Shown here in pieces: positions 18,321-26,673 of a stretch of 64,000 nt of DNA; position 1 is the first letter of the stretch, and each line of letters opens with the position of its first letter. The notes under the pieces are model-generated. The model was not told the origin of the DNA and searched no databases. It worked only from the letters and a program-made list of their open reading frames with translations. The stretch comes from Rhodopseudomonas palustris (GTDB taxonomy: Bacteria > Pseudomonadota > Alphaproteobacteria > Rhizobiales > Xanthobacteraceae). The stretch spans positions 3,038,001 to 3,102,000 of the forward strand of contig NZ_CP058907.1 of assembly GCF_013415845.1 (NCBI RefSeq), read 5' to 3'. Both the position numbers and the translations under genes were made by a program.

Positions 18321-18410
18321 AACGGCAAGTGTGCTCGCTGCCTCGAAATGTTCGGTCGGGGTCGTAAGAATGTTTGGCCCTCAGGGGCCGGAGACTCGCG
18401 ATGCGAATCA

Positions 18411-18663
18411 TAGCTCGGCGAGAGCGCCGCCTTTCTCACTTGAAGGTTGACGCCCTATAGTACCCTATCATATGGGATGCAGAACAGCATCACGCTATGT
18501 AGCGACCTTAGGATCTTGGGCCTCTGGCGTCCGGTCCATGCGCGCAATCAGAATTCATTCCGATTCTCATTTGCGGATAACTCCGCCTGGATAGGCTTGA
18601 GCGGCTATGGTTCACGCGCCGCCTACGCCGCCGATACCCCGCGCTCCCGCGGCCTTTGCCATT
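18411..18663. other. Intergenic region at left side of accessory island
   Basis: This stretch separates module A from the accessory genes. I see no gene, no tRNA and no copy of the TTATGGGGTG repeats found at the right side of the island. A short near-palindromic run (CCCTATCATATGGGA) is present near 18462-18476 but has no known meaning. Confidence 0.3.
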
Positions 18664-19380
18664 TCAGGAGACGACACCAATCATCTGATTTTTGGCCACT
18701 CCCAGTACGGCCTTCTGTTGCCCCGCTTTCATGGCCTCCAAGGCAGTCCTTCCGCCGAGTTCGGCGTGTTCAGTCTTCAGAAACCGATAGACCGACCAAG
18801 GCTGCTTTCCGAGAATTTCGAATAGTTCGGATAAACCAGGCAATGGCATCCCAGACTCAGTGACTTGCCAACTCGGATATCTCACACCGCGAGTCGCCCC
18901 TTGTAGCCCGAGTATCTCTCCCCGCCCTCGCCTGACGTTTACTGTCTCGTGCGAAGCCCCAATGAGAGACCCGAAGGCGCCAGCGGTTAACATGTCCTCG
19001 CCTTTTAGAATTTCGGCGATCTTGATCGTTCCTCGCTCTCGGGCGGATTTCAGCGAAGTTTCCAGCGACGAGACATTTGGTGGAGCAATGGTGACGGGAG
19101 TTCCGATCGCTTTCGCGCTGCCATCTGGCAACACCTCCACAGTGAAGCGAACAGGTTGCCCGACCTTTTTGGCTTTCTTCGCTCCAGCTGAGTACCATTT
19201 AAAAAACTCGAGGCTCACACGCTTCTCGATCGATCTCGGGTTCGTTTTCGCCGAGGTCTTCGGCTTCTTTCCAAGCGCGACAACCCGGACGGCCTCTTTT
19301 CCCCGCCCCGAATTCACGAGCTTCTTGCTGCGCTTCTTTGATGCGCCCGCCCCTCGATTTCGCTTCCTCGTCTGTGCCAC
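18664..19380 (-). CDS. MbcA/Xre-antitoxin-like DNA-binding protein
   Basis: The 238-residue product has a very basic N-terminus (first 50 residues rich in Lys/Arg), a middle part with a helix-turn-helix-like segment (MLTAGAFGSLIGASHETVNVRRGRGEILGLQ, about 128-158) and a C-terminal region like the MbcA/ParS/Xre antitoxin toxin-binding domain (ELFEILGKQPWSVYRFL, LGGRTALEAMKAGQQKAVLGVA). Antitoxins of this type normally pair with a RES or MbcT toxin, but neither neighbour encodes one; downstream is a remnant kinase. It is therefore an orphan antitoxin-like regulator or a domesticated transcription factor. The ATG at 19380 is followed by a coherent basic start. Confidence 0.55.
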   Translation of the reverse strand: MAQTRKRNRGAGASKKRSKKLVNSGRGKEAVRVVALGKKPKTSAKTNPRSIEKRVSLEFFKWYSAGAKKAKKVGQPVRFTVEVLPDGSAKAIGTPVTIAPPNVSSLETSLKSARERGTIKIAEILKGEDMLTAGAFGSLIGASHETVNVRRGRGEILGLQGATRGVRYPSWQVTESGMPLPGLSELFEILGKQPWSVYRFLKTEHAELGGRTALEAMKAGQQKAVLGVAKNQMIGVVS

Positions 19381-19401
19381 GGCGAGCCTCCGCCGGACAG
19401 C

Positions 19402-19979
19402 ATGACGTCAAACGTCAACATTGTCCAATTCATCAAGTCCATCAGGTTGTTCGCCTACAGAGTCTGCCAGTCCGGGAGGACCGACGCAAGATTCAGTCGC
19501 CGAAGCGCCTGGTCGTCATGGCTGTCCGGGAACGTCGCCTGACTGGGCAGACGTTGACCCGAGTGACGCCGAGCGAGAATGCCGACTGTGCATGGGACAT
19601 GGTCCGGGCGCACGTCAGCCGCAAGGCTCACGTCTATGTTGACGAGCACCTGGCCTATGACGAAATCTGCGGCCTTAATTCGCTCACCCGGGTAAACCAT
19701 TCGGAGGCCTACCAGCATGGCTTTGGCGTGTCGACTAACATCATCGAGAGCTTCTTCTCTCGTGTCCGGCGTTCGTATCGCGGGATTCATCATCGGTTCT
19801 CGATGAAGTACCTCGACTGGTACGCCGCCGAACTAGCTTGGCGTGAAGATCGCCGGCGTGTTGGCAATGGAGGACACGTTCTCGATATGCTGAAGCGCAC
19901 CTTGGCCCATCCGACGTCGCGCAATCTCTGCGGGTACTGGCAAGGAAACAAGCCGGACGATCTTGTGTGGACGAGTTAG
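19402..19979 (+). mobile_element. IS1595-family (ISXO2-like) transposase remnant
   Basis: From about 19500 to 19979 the frame encodes the C-terminal two thirds of an ISXO2-like transposase: VYVDEHLAYDE contains the second catalytic aspartate, VNHSEAYQHGFGVSTNIIESFFSRVRR carries the conserved NHSE and the catalytic glutamate, and AAELAWREDRRR is the typical C-terminus. The N-terminal zinc ribbon and the first catalytic aspartate are missing. A short ATG-led segment at 19402 in another frame (MTSNVNIVQFIKS) may be the remnant of the original N-terminus, implying an internal deletion plus frameshift. The element is inactive. Terminal inverted repeats were not found. Confidence 0.75.
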
Positions 19980-20371
19980 GCAGCAACTCTCCAGAGAAAT
20001 GCTCGGCCGTCCCCTTTAATCTGTTCAACCCGATTACGCTTCGCGAGTCCCGACAAGGAGATCGCGACTCTGTTGGCGAGCTCAGGCAATCGCGGGTCAT
20101 CCTCTGGAATGACCTTCTGCAGAGCTACGCGGATCGCGCATTCATGAGAGGAAATTCGCGTTTGCGCCAGACGTAGGGTGTTGAGGATTCGGGCGGAAAG
20201 GTTTTCGTTGGCGAACAATCCGCCGAGGCACTGCCCGCCCTTCCTACCACGTTGAGCGGCAGCCTTCCGAGGCGAATGTCCCGGCTCGTAAATCTGAATA
20301 ACTTTATCGACGGCCGCAATCTGCCTGTCGAGGCCTGCGTCCACGAAGCTGGTCATGCGATCGTTGGCCAC
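19976..20371 (-). CDS. Hypothetical winged-helix-like protein
   Basis: The 131-residue frame has a segment like a family seen near mobile elements in Rhizobiales: an N-terminal helix (LDRQIAAVDKVIQIYEP), a basic linker (RKAAAQRGRKGG) and a C-terminal winged-helix-like part (ARILNTLRLAQTRISSHECAIRVAL, NRVAISLSGLAKRNRVEQ, FLWRVAA). The first 35 codons are antisense to the HEAGH motif of the peptidase-like gene on the other strand, so one of the two genes has probably been extended by rearrangement. Its stop overlaps the end of the IS remnant. Function unknown; it may be a fragment. Confidence 0.45.
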   Translation of the reverse strand: MANDRMTSFVDAGLDRQIAAVDKVIQIYEPGHSPRKAAAQRGRKGGQCLGGLFANENLSARILNTLRLAQTRISSHECAIRVALQKVIPEDDPRLPELANRVAISLSGLAKRNRVEQIKGDGRAFLWRVAA

Positions 20372-20884
20372 TGCCTAGCAAACGAGGCTGGAAGTCGATT
20401 GCTCCAATGTCAGGTGTTCCGGGAAGTGGGAATGGATGGCTCAGGCGGCAGAACGATCATGCGGCAGATCCCGGGGCGAAACCTCGGAAAGGCAGCTTAC
20501 ACGGCTCAAATTACAATCCTCCTTGCTGGCATCGCAGCTGAGGAGATCGTCTTCGGCGATCATGCCGATGGTGCTGGCGGCTCCGACGATTCCGATCTCC
20601 GACAAGCAACACTCATCGCGGCGACGATGGAGGTGTCGCTCGGTCTCGGCAGCAGTCTGATTTACCTCTGCTCCAGACGACCGGATGGCGTTCTGGCGCG
20701 GCTACGAGCCGACCCGATGCTGCGACAGCTTGTCGAGCAGACATTGGATGAGTGCTTTCAGCGAGCAAGAAGCATTATCGCAGAACGCGCAGCCGCCTTC
20801 GAACGACTTGTCCAAATTCTGTTGGTATCAAGCCACCTTCCAGCGGAGATCATCGAACGCGAAATCAATGCACCTCGAGGATAA
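20252..20884 (+). CDS. M41-peptidase-like protein lacking the AAA domain
   Basis: The 210-residue product resembles only the protease domain of FtsH. It has the zinc motif HEAGH (about 31-35, in ACVHEAGHAIVGHCL) and, after GGRTIMRQIPGRN and LLAGIAAEEIVFGD, the segment GGSDDSDLRQATLIAATMEVSLGLG that contains the third zinc ligand aspartate. The AAA+ ATPase and membrane segments of FtsH are absent. Stand-alone M41 domains of this kind occur in rhizobial genomes near mobile elements. The first 25 residues overlap an antisense frame and may not belong to the original gene, so the true start is uncertain; the protease motif itself is complete. Confidence 0.6.
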   Translation: MSGSLPRRMSRLVNLNNFIDGRNLPVEACVHEAGHAIVGHCLANEAGSRLLQCQVFREVGMDGSGGRTIMRQIPGRNLGKAAYTAQITILLAGIAAEEIVFGDHADGAGGSDDSDLRQATLIAATMEVSLGLGSSLIYLCSRRPDGVLARLRADPMLRQLVEQTLDECFQRARSIIAERAAAFERLVQILLVSSHLPAEIIEREINAPRG

Positions 20885-21267
20885 GAACATTCTCCTCAAA
20901 CCGTGAATTGCCCAGTAACTCTACGGAAATCAGTTTTTGAACTCCGATCATGCGGATCTAGATCGATGAATTCAGCACTGCTAAGTGGGCTGCGTTCTTG
21001 CTCTTCAAAGGACTCAATCCTTGAAGGGTCGTCTTTGTCCTACTTTAGAAGACTAACCGATGGCTGTTCTGTCGGTCACAACCGAAGGAGAAAGTTGATG
21101 CAAGCAATCGTCCGCGCATCCTCCTCCTTCACTATGTCCACCCCCCTCCTCATAGCCTCAGCGATATAGCCGTCGAACCACGGCTGAAATCGTTGACGAT
21201 CGCTGGCTCCCTCAGCGGTCGAGAAAATACTCGACGCACATTGCGGCGAGGTGAGGAGTTGCGTGTC
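20885..21267. other. Gene-poor stretch before the transposition operon
   Basis: These 383 bases precede the tnsA-like gene, where the left transposon end would be expected. I found no TTATGGGGTG or CACCCCATAA repeat and no open frame with convincing codon use. A ribosome-binding site (GAGGTGAGGAG, about 21249-21259) at the right border serves the ATG at 21268. Confidence 0.35.
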
Positions 21268-21656
21268 ATGAACTACAACGAGCAATTTCAACATCCGTAC
21301 GATCCGTCTGATCCCAATCGCTCTTCCGCCGGCGGCCGCCGCAACGCGTCGGATCTTCACGTGAGTGACGTCTCCAGGGGCTTGCACATAACGGGCTAAC
21401 CAACCGGCGCAAGCGATCTGGGAACGAAGATGACGTCGAACGTGAGGATGAAAGCCGAAATGTCGTCGGCAATCATCCAGCTGAAGAAGCTCCCCGTCTC
21501 GAAGTTCGGCGCCGGCCGCCCGCATCGCCCGATGAAGAACTCGAATGGGATCTGCCGTGCGCAGAAGATCCCGATGATGACCCCGAGGGGACTCCGCCGT
21601 CCGAAGAGGACGATCTTGAGCCAAGCCTGGCTAAAGCAAAGAAGCGTGGTCGCCGT
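21268..21656 (+). other. Probable 5' part of tnsA-like gene, in two frames
   Basis: An ATG at 21268 with a good ribosome-binding site opens a 43-codon frame (MNYNEQFQHPYDPSDPNRSS...) that stops at 21399. A second frame, open from 21369 without any ATG, GTG or TTG start until 21657, runs straight into the tnsA-like gene and encodes a strongly acidic, protein-like segment (for example GNEDDVEREDESRN, CAEDPDDDPEGTPPSEEDD) and then a basic patch KAKKRGRRVGTRPG. The two frames overlap in 21369-21399, so a -1 shift there would join them into one gene of about 347 codons. No classical slippery heptamer is present, so a point deletion or insertion is the simpler explanation. Confidence 0.55.
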
Positions 21657-22310
21657 GTGGGCACCCGGCCGGGCGCAATTCGCAGCGGGCAGGAAGACCA
21701 CTATGTCGGAGAGACACCGATGATGTGTTTAGAGAACAAGCTCGTCGGGGCGCGCTCCTTGCTCGCTCTCGATTTCCTGACGGTGATCGATGCCTTCACG
21801 CGCAATGTCACCGACGTCATCGACGGACCTCCTCCTCTGTCCTTTGACGTGCGCGGCGAAGCGACGGTGCAGCGGATCGACTACGCGATCTTCCATCAGG
21901 ATGGGCAGCGCGATCTTGTTCTGGTGAGAACCCTCTCCTGGCTGTCGTATCGCGTAAGAAAACTGAGTGTAACGCCCAGAGATTTCATTGATGCGATGTC
22001 GTCGGCAGCCCGCCGCATTGGTTTTGGATTCCGCTTCGTAGCCGAGAACGATATTCGGATTCAGCCGCGCCTTTCGAACGCAAGGATGCTTCGGCGACAC
22101 CTCGTCGGATATGCCGAGAACGTCCAAAAGCTCTTGGCAATCGAAGCATTGGCGCAGCTTCCTGAGGAATCGTCGATCGCCGCCTTGCAGGAGCAAGTTG
22201 GCAGCCGCCTCGATGCATTCGCCCTCGCCCTCCAGCTCGACTGGCTCGGACACATCAGAGTGGATCGTCGCACCGCGTTCAGCCGTCACTCCACATTCGT
22301 GAAGACCTAA
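21657..22310 (+). CDS. tnsA: TnsA-like transposon endonuclease subunit, degenerate active site
   Basis: From a GTG at 21657 the product has 217 residues (an ATG at 21720 is also possible). The layout is that of the TnsA endonuclease fold: an acidic residue (Glu26 in CLENKL), a strand pattern VTDVIDGPPPLSFDVRGEA, Asp75 in RIDYAIF (usually PDF), and the C-terminal signature RFVAENDIRIQPRLSNARMLRRH, which matches the TE-x-IR-x-PRL-N-x-x-L pattern of the family. The catalytic QxK (Gln130/Lys132 of Tn7 TnsA) is replaced by Leu89-Val-Arg91. In Tn7 this subunit cuts the 5' ends, so loss of activity would change transposition from cut-and-paste to replicative. The gene is 26 bases upstream of tnsB. 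Confidence 0.68.
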   Translation: MGTRPGAIRSGQEDHYVGETPMMCLENKLVGARSLLALDFLTVIDAFTRNVTDVIDGPPPLSFDVRGEATVQRIDYAIFHQDGQRDLVLVRTLSWLSYRVRKLSVTPRDFIDAMSSAARRIGFGFRFVAENDIRIQPRLSNARMLRRHLVGYAENVQKLLAIEALAQLPEESSIAALQEQVGSRLDAFALALQLDWLGHIRVDRRTAFSRHSTFVKT

Positions 22311-22336
22311 TTCCACCTGCGTCAGGAGGAATGCAA

Positions 22337-24529
22337 ATGAACCTTGCGCACGTTCCCGTTCAAATCCGTACCGGAGCCACTATCCGCATCGACACTCGCC
22401 GCTATCTCGTCGGTCCGCCTGGAGACCAGGTTCGTGTATTTACCGATAAGGAGTCCGGCACCGAGAAGGCTTTAGCAAACACTGCAATTCTTCACATGAT
22501 GCGTTCGGGCCGGATCACGACCGACGCTGCCTTTCGTGCTCTCCCCCCGGTCGTCCAAGACAATCTGCAGGTGGACTGGGGCGCATTCTCCGATGTCGAA
22601 CGGTTGTCGGCGGAACGAAAGTATCCCTTCGTCAAAGCTATCGATGACCTCCCCGCACCATTTCGAGACAAACGGAAGCATGTCTTGCCTGTCATCGAGC
22701 GCGTCCTCGGTGAAGCAACAGACGATTTGCGTCCGCACAGGGACGTCACCTTCCGTACCGCTCGGGAATGGTACCTGCGCTGGCTGGTAGCTGGGCGGGA
22801 CATTCGCGCTCTGGTCGACAATCACCGAAAGAAGGGCAATCGGACACCTCGTCTGGAGGAATGGCACAAACAGGAGATCATGAAAGGCATCGATGAGGTC
22901 TATCGAAACGAAATCGCTGGTTCGAAAGCCGATGCCCGCGCAGCGGCCGCTCGCCACATTTTGCTTCGCGCGGACCGCGACGGCCTTGGTCTTCCGACGC
23001 TTGGCGCCAAGGAGGTGATCGGAAAGCATTTGGTCTCGCGAATGATCAACAAGATGGAAGTCTACGATCTGACCGTCGCGAGACATGGCAAAAGACAAGC
23101 GGACTTTCTGATGAAAGCGGTTCGAGCGGGACCTGCCTGCAGCATGCCGCTCGAAGAAGCGGAGGTTGATCACACGCCACTTGACCTAATTGTCGTAGAC
23201 AAAAATGGCCTCGTCCTCGGTCGCCCGTGGCTCACGGTCATCATCGATCGTTGGTCACGAATGATCCTTGGCCTGTCACTCAGCTTCACGCCGCCTTCCT
23301 GGGTTAGCGTCATGGAAGCGCTCAGGGTGGCAGTCCAGCCCAAAGAAGGCCTGCTCGCGAAGGTCAGTGAAGCGGCTGGCCGAGATGTCACCTTCCGCTT
23401 TCCTTGGCCGTGCTACGGCCCGATGACGCGGCTATTCTGCGATAATGGCGCTGAGTTTCGCTCGACGTCCATGAGGCAGACCGAACGCGCGTTGAATATG
23501 CAGATCGTCGATCTGCCGAGAGCAGCGGGATGGCTCAAAGGGCGCGTCGAGCGCTGGTTTAGGACACACAACCAGGGCATCATTCACAAGCTGCCGGGCA
23601 CGACCAAGTCGAACCCTCGAGACCGCGGAACCTACAAGTCCGAAAAGCACGCGGTCCTTACTCTCGAAGACGCAAATTGGATCATCGCGAAATGGATCGT
23701 GGATGTCTACCACACGACCAAACACTCCGAGATTGGGGAGCCCCCGCTGGACCGATGGACGAGAGGCATTATCGAGGTTGGAGAGCGCCCTGCTCCGCCT
23801 GAGGAACTCCTTGTTCCGCTGACCGGTCTCGTAATCGACCGCCACCTAAGATCTCCCGGTATTGAGTTCGAAGGCCTGCGATGGAATTCCAATGCCTTCT
23901 CGGGGCTCCGGAATAGGCTTGCCGGAAATAGCGCTGTGACTGTCCGGATCGACCCACTGGATTTAAGGACGGCGTACATTCTCGATCCTACCGCCTTGGA
24001 CGCGAAAGCGAAATGGGTGGAAGGCTATCTTCAAGCAGATGAAGATGTCGCAAAGCTGACACTCTATCAATATCGGGTTCTGAAGAAGGCGCGTCAGAAT
24101 GCAGACGACGAGTGCTTCGATCCGAAAAAGGCTTTAGCTCGGGCGAAATCGAGCCAAGAGATCATCGATCTCATCGACGAACGCAGCCCCCGCAAGAAAT
24201 TGCCGAAAAAAGCGGTCCGCTTCCTGACCGATGGTCGCAATCCTTCCGAGCATCTCCGTGGCGAGCGCCTTTGTTCGGATGAAAGCGAACGGGAGTTGGG
24301 CTCCTACGATCCAGATAGCGCTCTGATGTCACCGCCACCCGACGAGCGGGGCCCCTACCGTGATCGTACTCCGGCCGTCGAAGCCCCACATGCGCAGGCG
24401 CCTCTCCCACCGGAGGTCGATCTTGACGCCTTCGCAGCCAGTGCAGACGCAGAATGCGAGCCGAAGCGCGATGTAACACCTGATCAATCACCGCCGATCT
24501 TAGTTGTGAAGCGGCGCTCTCTTGACTAA
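22337..24529 (+). CDS. tnsB: TnsB/TniA-like DDE transposase
   Basis: The product has 730 residues and belongs to the Mu/Tn7 TnsB family of retroviral-integrase-fold transposases that cut and join the 3' ends. Counting from the ATG six bases upstream (22331), the catalytic triad is Asp280 (EVDHTPLD), Asp371 (LFCDNGAEF) and Glu407 (KGRVERWFRT), a spacing typical of the family. Helix-turn-helix-like DNA-binding regions occupy the first 250 residues, a Mu-C-like beta-barrel follows (about 500-570), and the C-terminal 120 residues are charged and proline-rich, as expected for TnsC contact. The start at 22337 is chosen because AGGAGGA ends directly at 22330, too close to the ATG at 22331. Confidence 0.92.
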   Translation: MNLAHVPVQIRTGATIRIDTRRYLVGPPGDQVRVFTDKESGTEKALANTAILHMMRSGRITTDAAFRALPPVVQDNLQVDWGAFSDVERLSAERKYPFVKAIDDLPAPFRDKRKHVLPVIERVLGEATDDLRPHRDVTFRTAREWYLRWLVAGRDIRALVDNHRKKGNRTPRLEEWHKQEIMKGIDEVYRNEIAGSKADARAAAARHILLRADRDGLGLPTLGAKEVIGKHLVSRMINKMEVYDLTVARHGKRQADFLMKAVRAGPACSMPLEEAEVDHTPLDLIVVDKNGLVLGRPWLTVIIDRWSRMILGLSLSFTPPSWVSVMEALRVAVQPKEGLLAKVSEAAGRDVTFRFPWPCYGPMTRLFCDNGAEFRSTSMRQTERALNMQIVDLPRAAGWLKGRVERWFRTHNQGIIHKLPGTTKSNPRDRGTYKSEKHAVLTLEDANWIIAKWIVDVYHTTKHSEIGEPPLDRWTRGIIEVGERPAPPEELLVPLTGLVIDRHLRSPGIEFEGLRWNSNAFSGLRNRLAGNSAVTVRIDPLDLRTAYILDPTALDAKAKWVEGYLQADEDVAKLTLYQYRVLKKARQNADDECFDPKKALARAKSSQEIIDLIDERSPRKKLPKKAVRFLTDGRNPSEHLRGERLCSDESERELGSYDPDSALMSPPPDERGPYRDRTPAVEAPHAQAPLPPEVDLDAFAASADAECEPKRDVTPDQSPPILVVKRRSLD

Positions 24530-24544
24530 TTGACGGAGTCACAA

Positions 24545-25642
24545 ATGCAGTGGAGTACTCGCTCTGTAGAAGAGCGCCGAAAGCATATCGGCAGTTTTGT
24601 TGCCGTCACGCCGACGATGAAGCGAGCGACGGATGTTTTCCGTCGTTGTTACCGCGAGCACCACGAAGATCCACAGGCGAGCTGCTCGTTCGTTGTCGGC
24701 GAAACCGGTGTCGGGAAGACGACCGCTGCGAACGACTTCATGGAGGAAATCCGCGAAGAATATCGCGGCATGCTCAAAGACGGCATCGACGTCCAGACGA
24801 TCGATCCTAAAACCTATCCGACGAACATGAGCGTGACATTTCAGGAGCCAGGCCGCGGTCTCGTTCGCCCGGTTCTTAAGATTATGGTCAGCAAGAAGAC
24901 CACCTACAAACAATTGTTCGGTGAGACGTTAGCCGCGCTCGGCATGCCCACCAAGCGGGCCACCTTGGCGGAAATGAAGTCGATTCTTCGTCGACAGATC
25001 GAGGGGCAAGGCGTGCGAATGATTATTTTCGACGAATGCCAACACATCGTCGATAGCAGCCAAATTCGCGATCCGTACGAGGCCGCAGACTTTCTGAAGG
25101 AGCTGATGAAAGAGACCCGCGTCCAAATCTGCTGCGTCGGGCTTCACTATGCGACGGACTTCCTGATTGAGAATGGGCAGCTCGAGACCATGAAGAGCGA
25201 GGAACATCATATGAGACCCTTTCCGCTCGATTTAAGCGAAAGGGAGGAATTGTCCATGTTCTTGAGGTCACTGTCGGACGACTTGCCCTTTGATCGCAAG
25301 CCGCAGCTGTTCGCGCCTCCCCTGGCCCTTCGACTTCACCTCGCCTCCGACGGTTACGTGGGTTATATCACTAAGTACGTCTCATTGGCAGCGAAAGACG
25401 CGATCGACCAGAACCTCGATACAGTGACGATTGATCTTCTTGGTGACGCGTATGCTCGCAAGCATAATGTTCCTGACAAGGAGAACCCGTTCCGAGTGAC
25501 GGGAGAGATCGACGAGGACGGCTTTCAGAAGATCAAAGCTGCCCGCAGAAAGATGCTTGAGGAAGAGGCTCGTAAGAGCCGGGCAGCTCGCCGGAAAAAG
25601 GAACGGGAAAAATCACTCAGAAAGGCAGCTGCGGCGGCATGA
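24545..25642 (+). CDS. tnsC: TnsC/TniB-like AAA+ ATPase
   Basis: The 365-residue product is the ATP-dependent regulator of Tn7-like transposition, which links the target selector to the transposase. It has Walker A GETGVGKT and Walker B MIIFDECQHI, about 110 residues apart, then a sensor region (VQICCVGLHYATDFL) and a lysine/arginine-rich C-terminal tail (residues 330-365). The start ATG at 24545 has ACGGAG five to six bases upstream; an in-frame TTG at 24530 directly after the tnsB stop is less likely. It overlaps the first tniQ gene by four bases (GCATGAG), so the operon is translationally coupled. Confidence 0.92.
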   Translation: MQWSTRSVEERRKHIGSFVAVTPTMKRATDVFRRCYREHHEDPQASCSFVVGETGVGKTTAANDFMEEIREEYRGMLKDGIDVQTIDPKTYPTNMSVTFQEPGRGLVRPVLKIMVSKKTTYKQLFGETLAALGMPTKRATLAEMKSILRRQIEGQGVRMIIFDECQHIVDSSQIRDPYEAADFLKELMKETRVQICCVGLHYATDFLIENGQLETMKSEEHHMRPFPLDLSEREELSMFLRSLSDDLPFDRKPQLFAPPLALRLHLASDGYVGYITKYVSLAAKDAIDQNLDTVTIDLLGDAYARKHNVPDKENPFRVTGEIDEDGFQKIKAARRKMLEEEARKSRAARRKKEREKSLRKAAAAA

Positions 25643-26673
25643 GAGTTGACTATTTCCCTCTATTGGTCTCCCCGGGTGAAGACGAACCAGCTCATGCGCT
25701 TCTCCGTCGCCTTGCGAGACGTAACGGCATCGATAATCGTGGTGTGATGACAGAGCTGACAGGCCTGTCCGCCTCGCGACTAAGACGGGGTGACGGTGTC
25801 GAGAAGCTCGCTCACCTCCTTAATTGCAATCCTGATGTCCTCTCGCACTCCACAGCGCAATCGATCGTCAAGGGAATCGTGTCGTTGCGGGGCGAACCAT
25901 TACGTTTGGCTGACGACCTTCTCCAGAAGGAACGAAGAGTCTGCCCCGTTTGCATTTCTGAGGGAGCATATCAGCGGTTTTGGTTTGAGCTTTCGTTCGT
26001 GTCGACTTGCCCTAAGCACCGAGTTGCCCTTGTCGACGCCTGCTCGTGCGGCAAACCACTCTCTTGGGACGACGTAAATATCGAAAAGTGCTCCCATTGC
26101 GAAGATGGCAGCGTATATCGCTTGACGCCTTTGACCCCTCACGAAGACGTATTGATGATGAACCGATGGGCCTTGGGACGGCTCGGTGTCGGAAGAACGG
26201 TCTCGATTCCGATCTTGGACTCAATGCCGTTGTGGATCGCTCTAAACGTCGTGAGCCGCGTCGGCGTCGTTGCGATCAAGGGCTACACCTTCTGGCGCGG
26301 CGTAGATGGCTATGACACACCAGCTCACGAAATTCGAGCCGCAGGATTTCGTATTCTGCAATCAGGGCGGCTCGATCAGCTCCTCGACGAGGTCTACGGT
26401 CAATACCTAGCCGAAAAGACGAAGAACTACGCGGAGACCTATAGAACGATCTATGGCTTCTTCGGAGAGTGGTTCAAGGTTTGGTACAACAGCAAATATT
26501 TCGTTGAAGGCGCCCGCCCGTTCGCCGACATCGTCATCGCAAACGCTGCGCGTAAAAAGGTCGTTGACCTCGAAATGAAGAAGACAACCCGCCATGCCAA
26601 ACGCACCTCTTCCGCTGTGGGTCGTTCCGGCCGAGGACGAGCCTCCGCACGGGATGTTGCTCCGGCTTGCTGA
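25639..26673 (+). CDS. tniQ: TniQ-family target-selection protein, first copy
   Basis: The 344-residue product is a TniQ/TnsD-type protein. After an N-terminal helical segment (EDEPAHALLRRLARRNG) it carries the TniQ zinc-finger set: Cys102 and Cys105 (VCPVC), Cys124 and His127 (TCPKH), Cys135 and Cys137 (CSCGKPLSW), Cys151 and Cys154 (KCSHC). A C-terminal helix-turn-helix-like region follows (YGFFGEWFKVWY). It overlaps the next tniQ by 80 bases, so its last 27 residues may be non-essential read-through. Proteins of this family recognise the target DNA or bridge to it. Confidence 0.88.
   Translation: MRVDYFPLLVSPGEDEPAHALLRRLARRNGIDNRGVMTELTGLSASRLRRGDGVEKLAHLLNCNPDVLSHSTAQSIVKGIVSLRGEPLRLADDLLQKERRVCPVCISEGAYQRFWFELSFVSTCPKHRVALVDACSCGKPLSWDDVNIEKCSHCEDGSVYRLTPLTPHEDVLMMNRWALGRLGVGRTVSIPILDSMPLWIALNVVSRVGVVAIKGYTFWRGVDGYDTPAHEIRAAGFRILQSGRLDQLLDEVYGQYLAEKTKNYAETYRTIYGFFGEWFKVWYNSKYFVEGARPFADIVIANAARKKVVDLEMKKTTRHAKRTSSAVGRSGRGRASARDVAPAC

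Noticed and set aside
20885-21267. Left transposon end just before tnsA
   Set aside because: No copy or inverse of the TTATGGGGTG repeat and no TGT-terminated repeat could be found there, so the left end is left unplaced.
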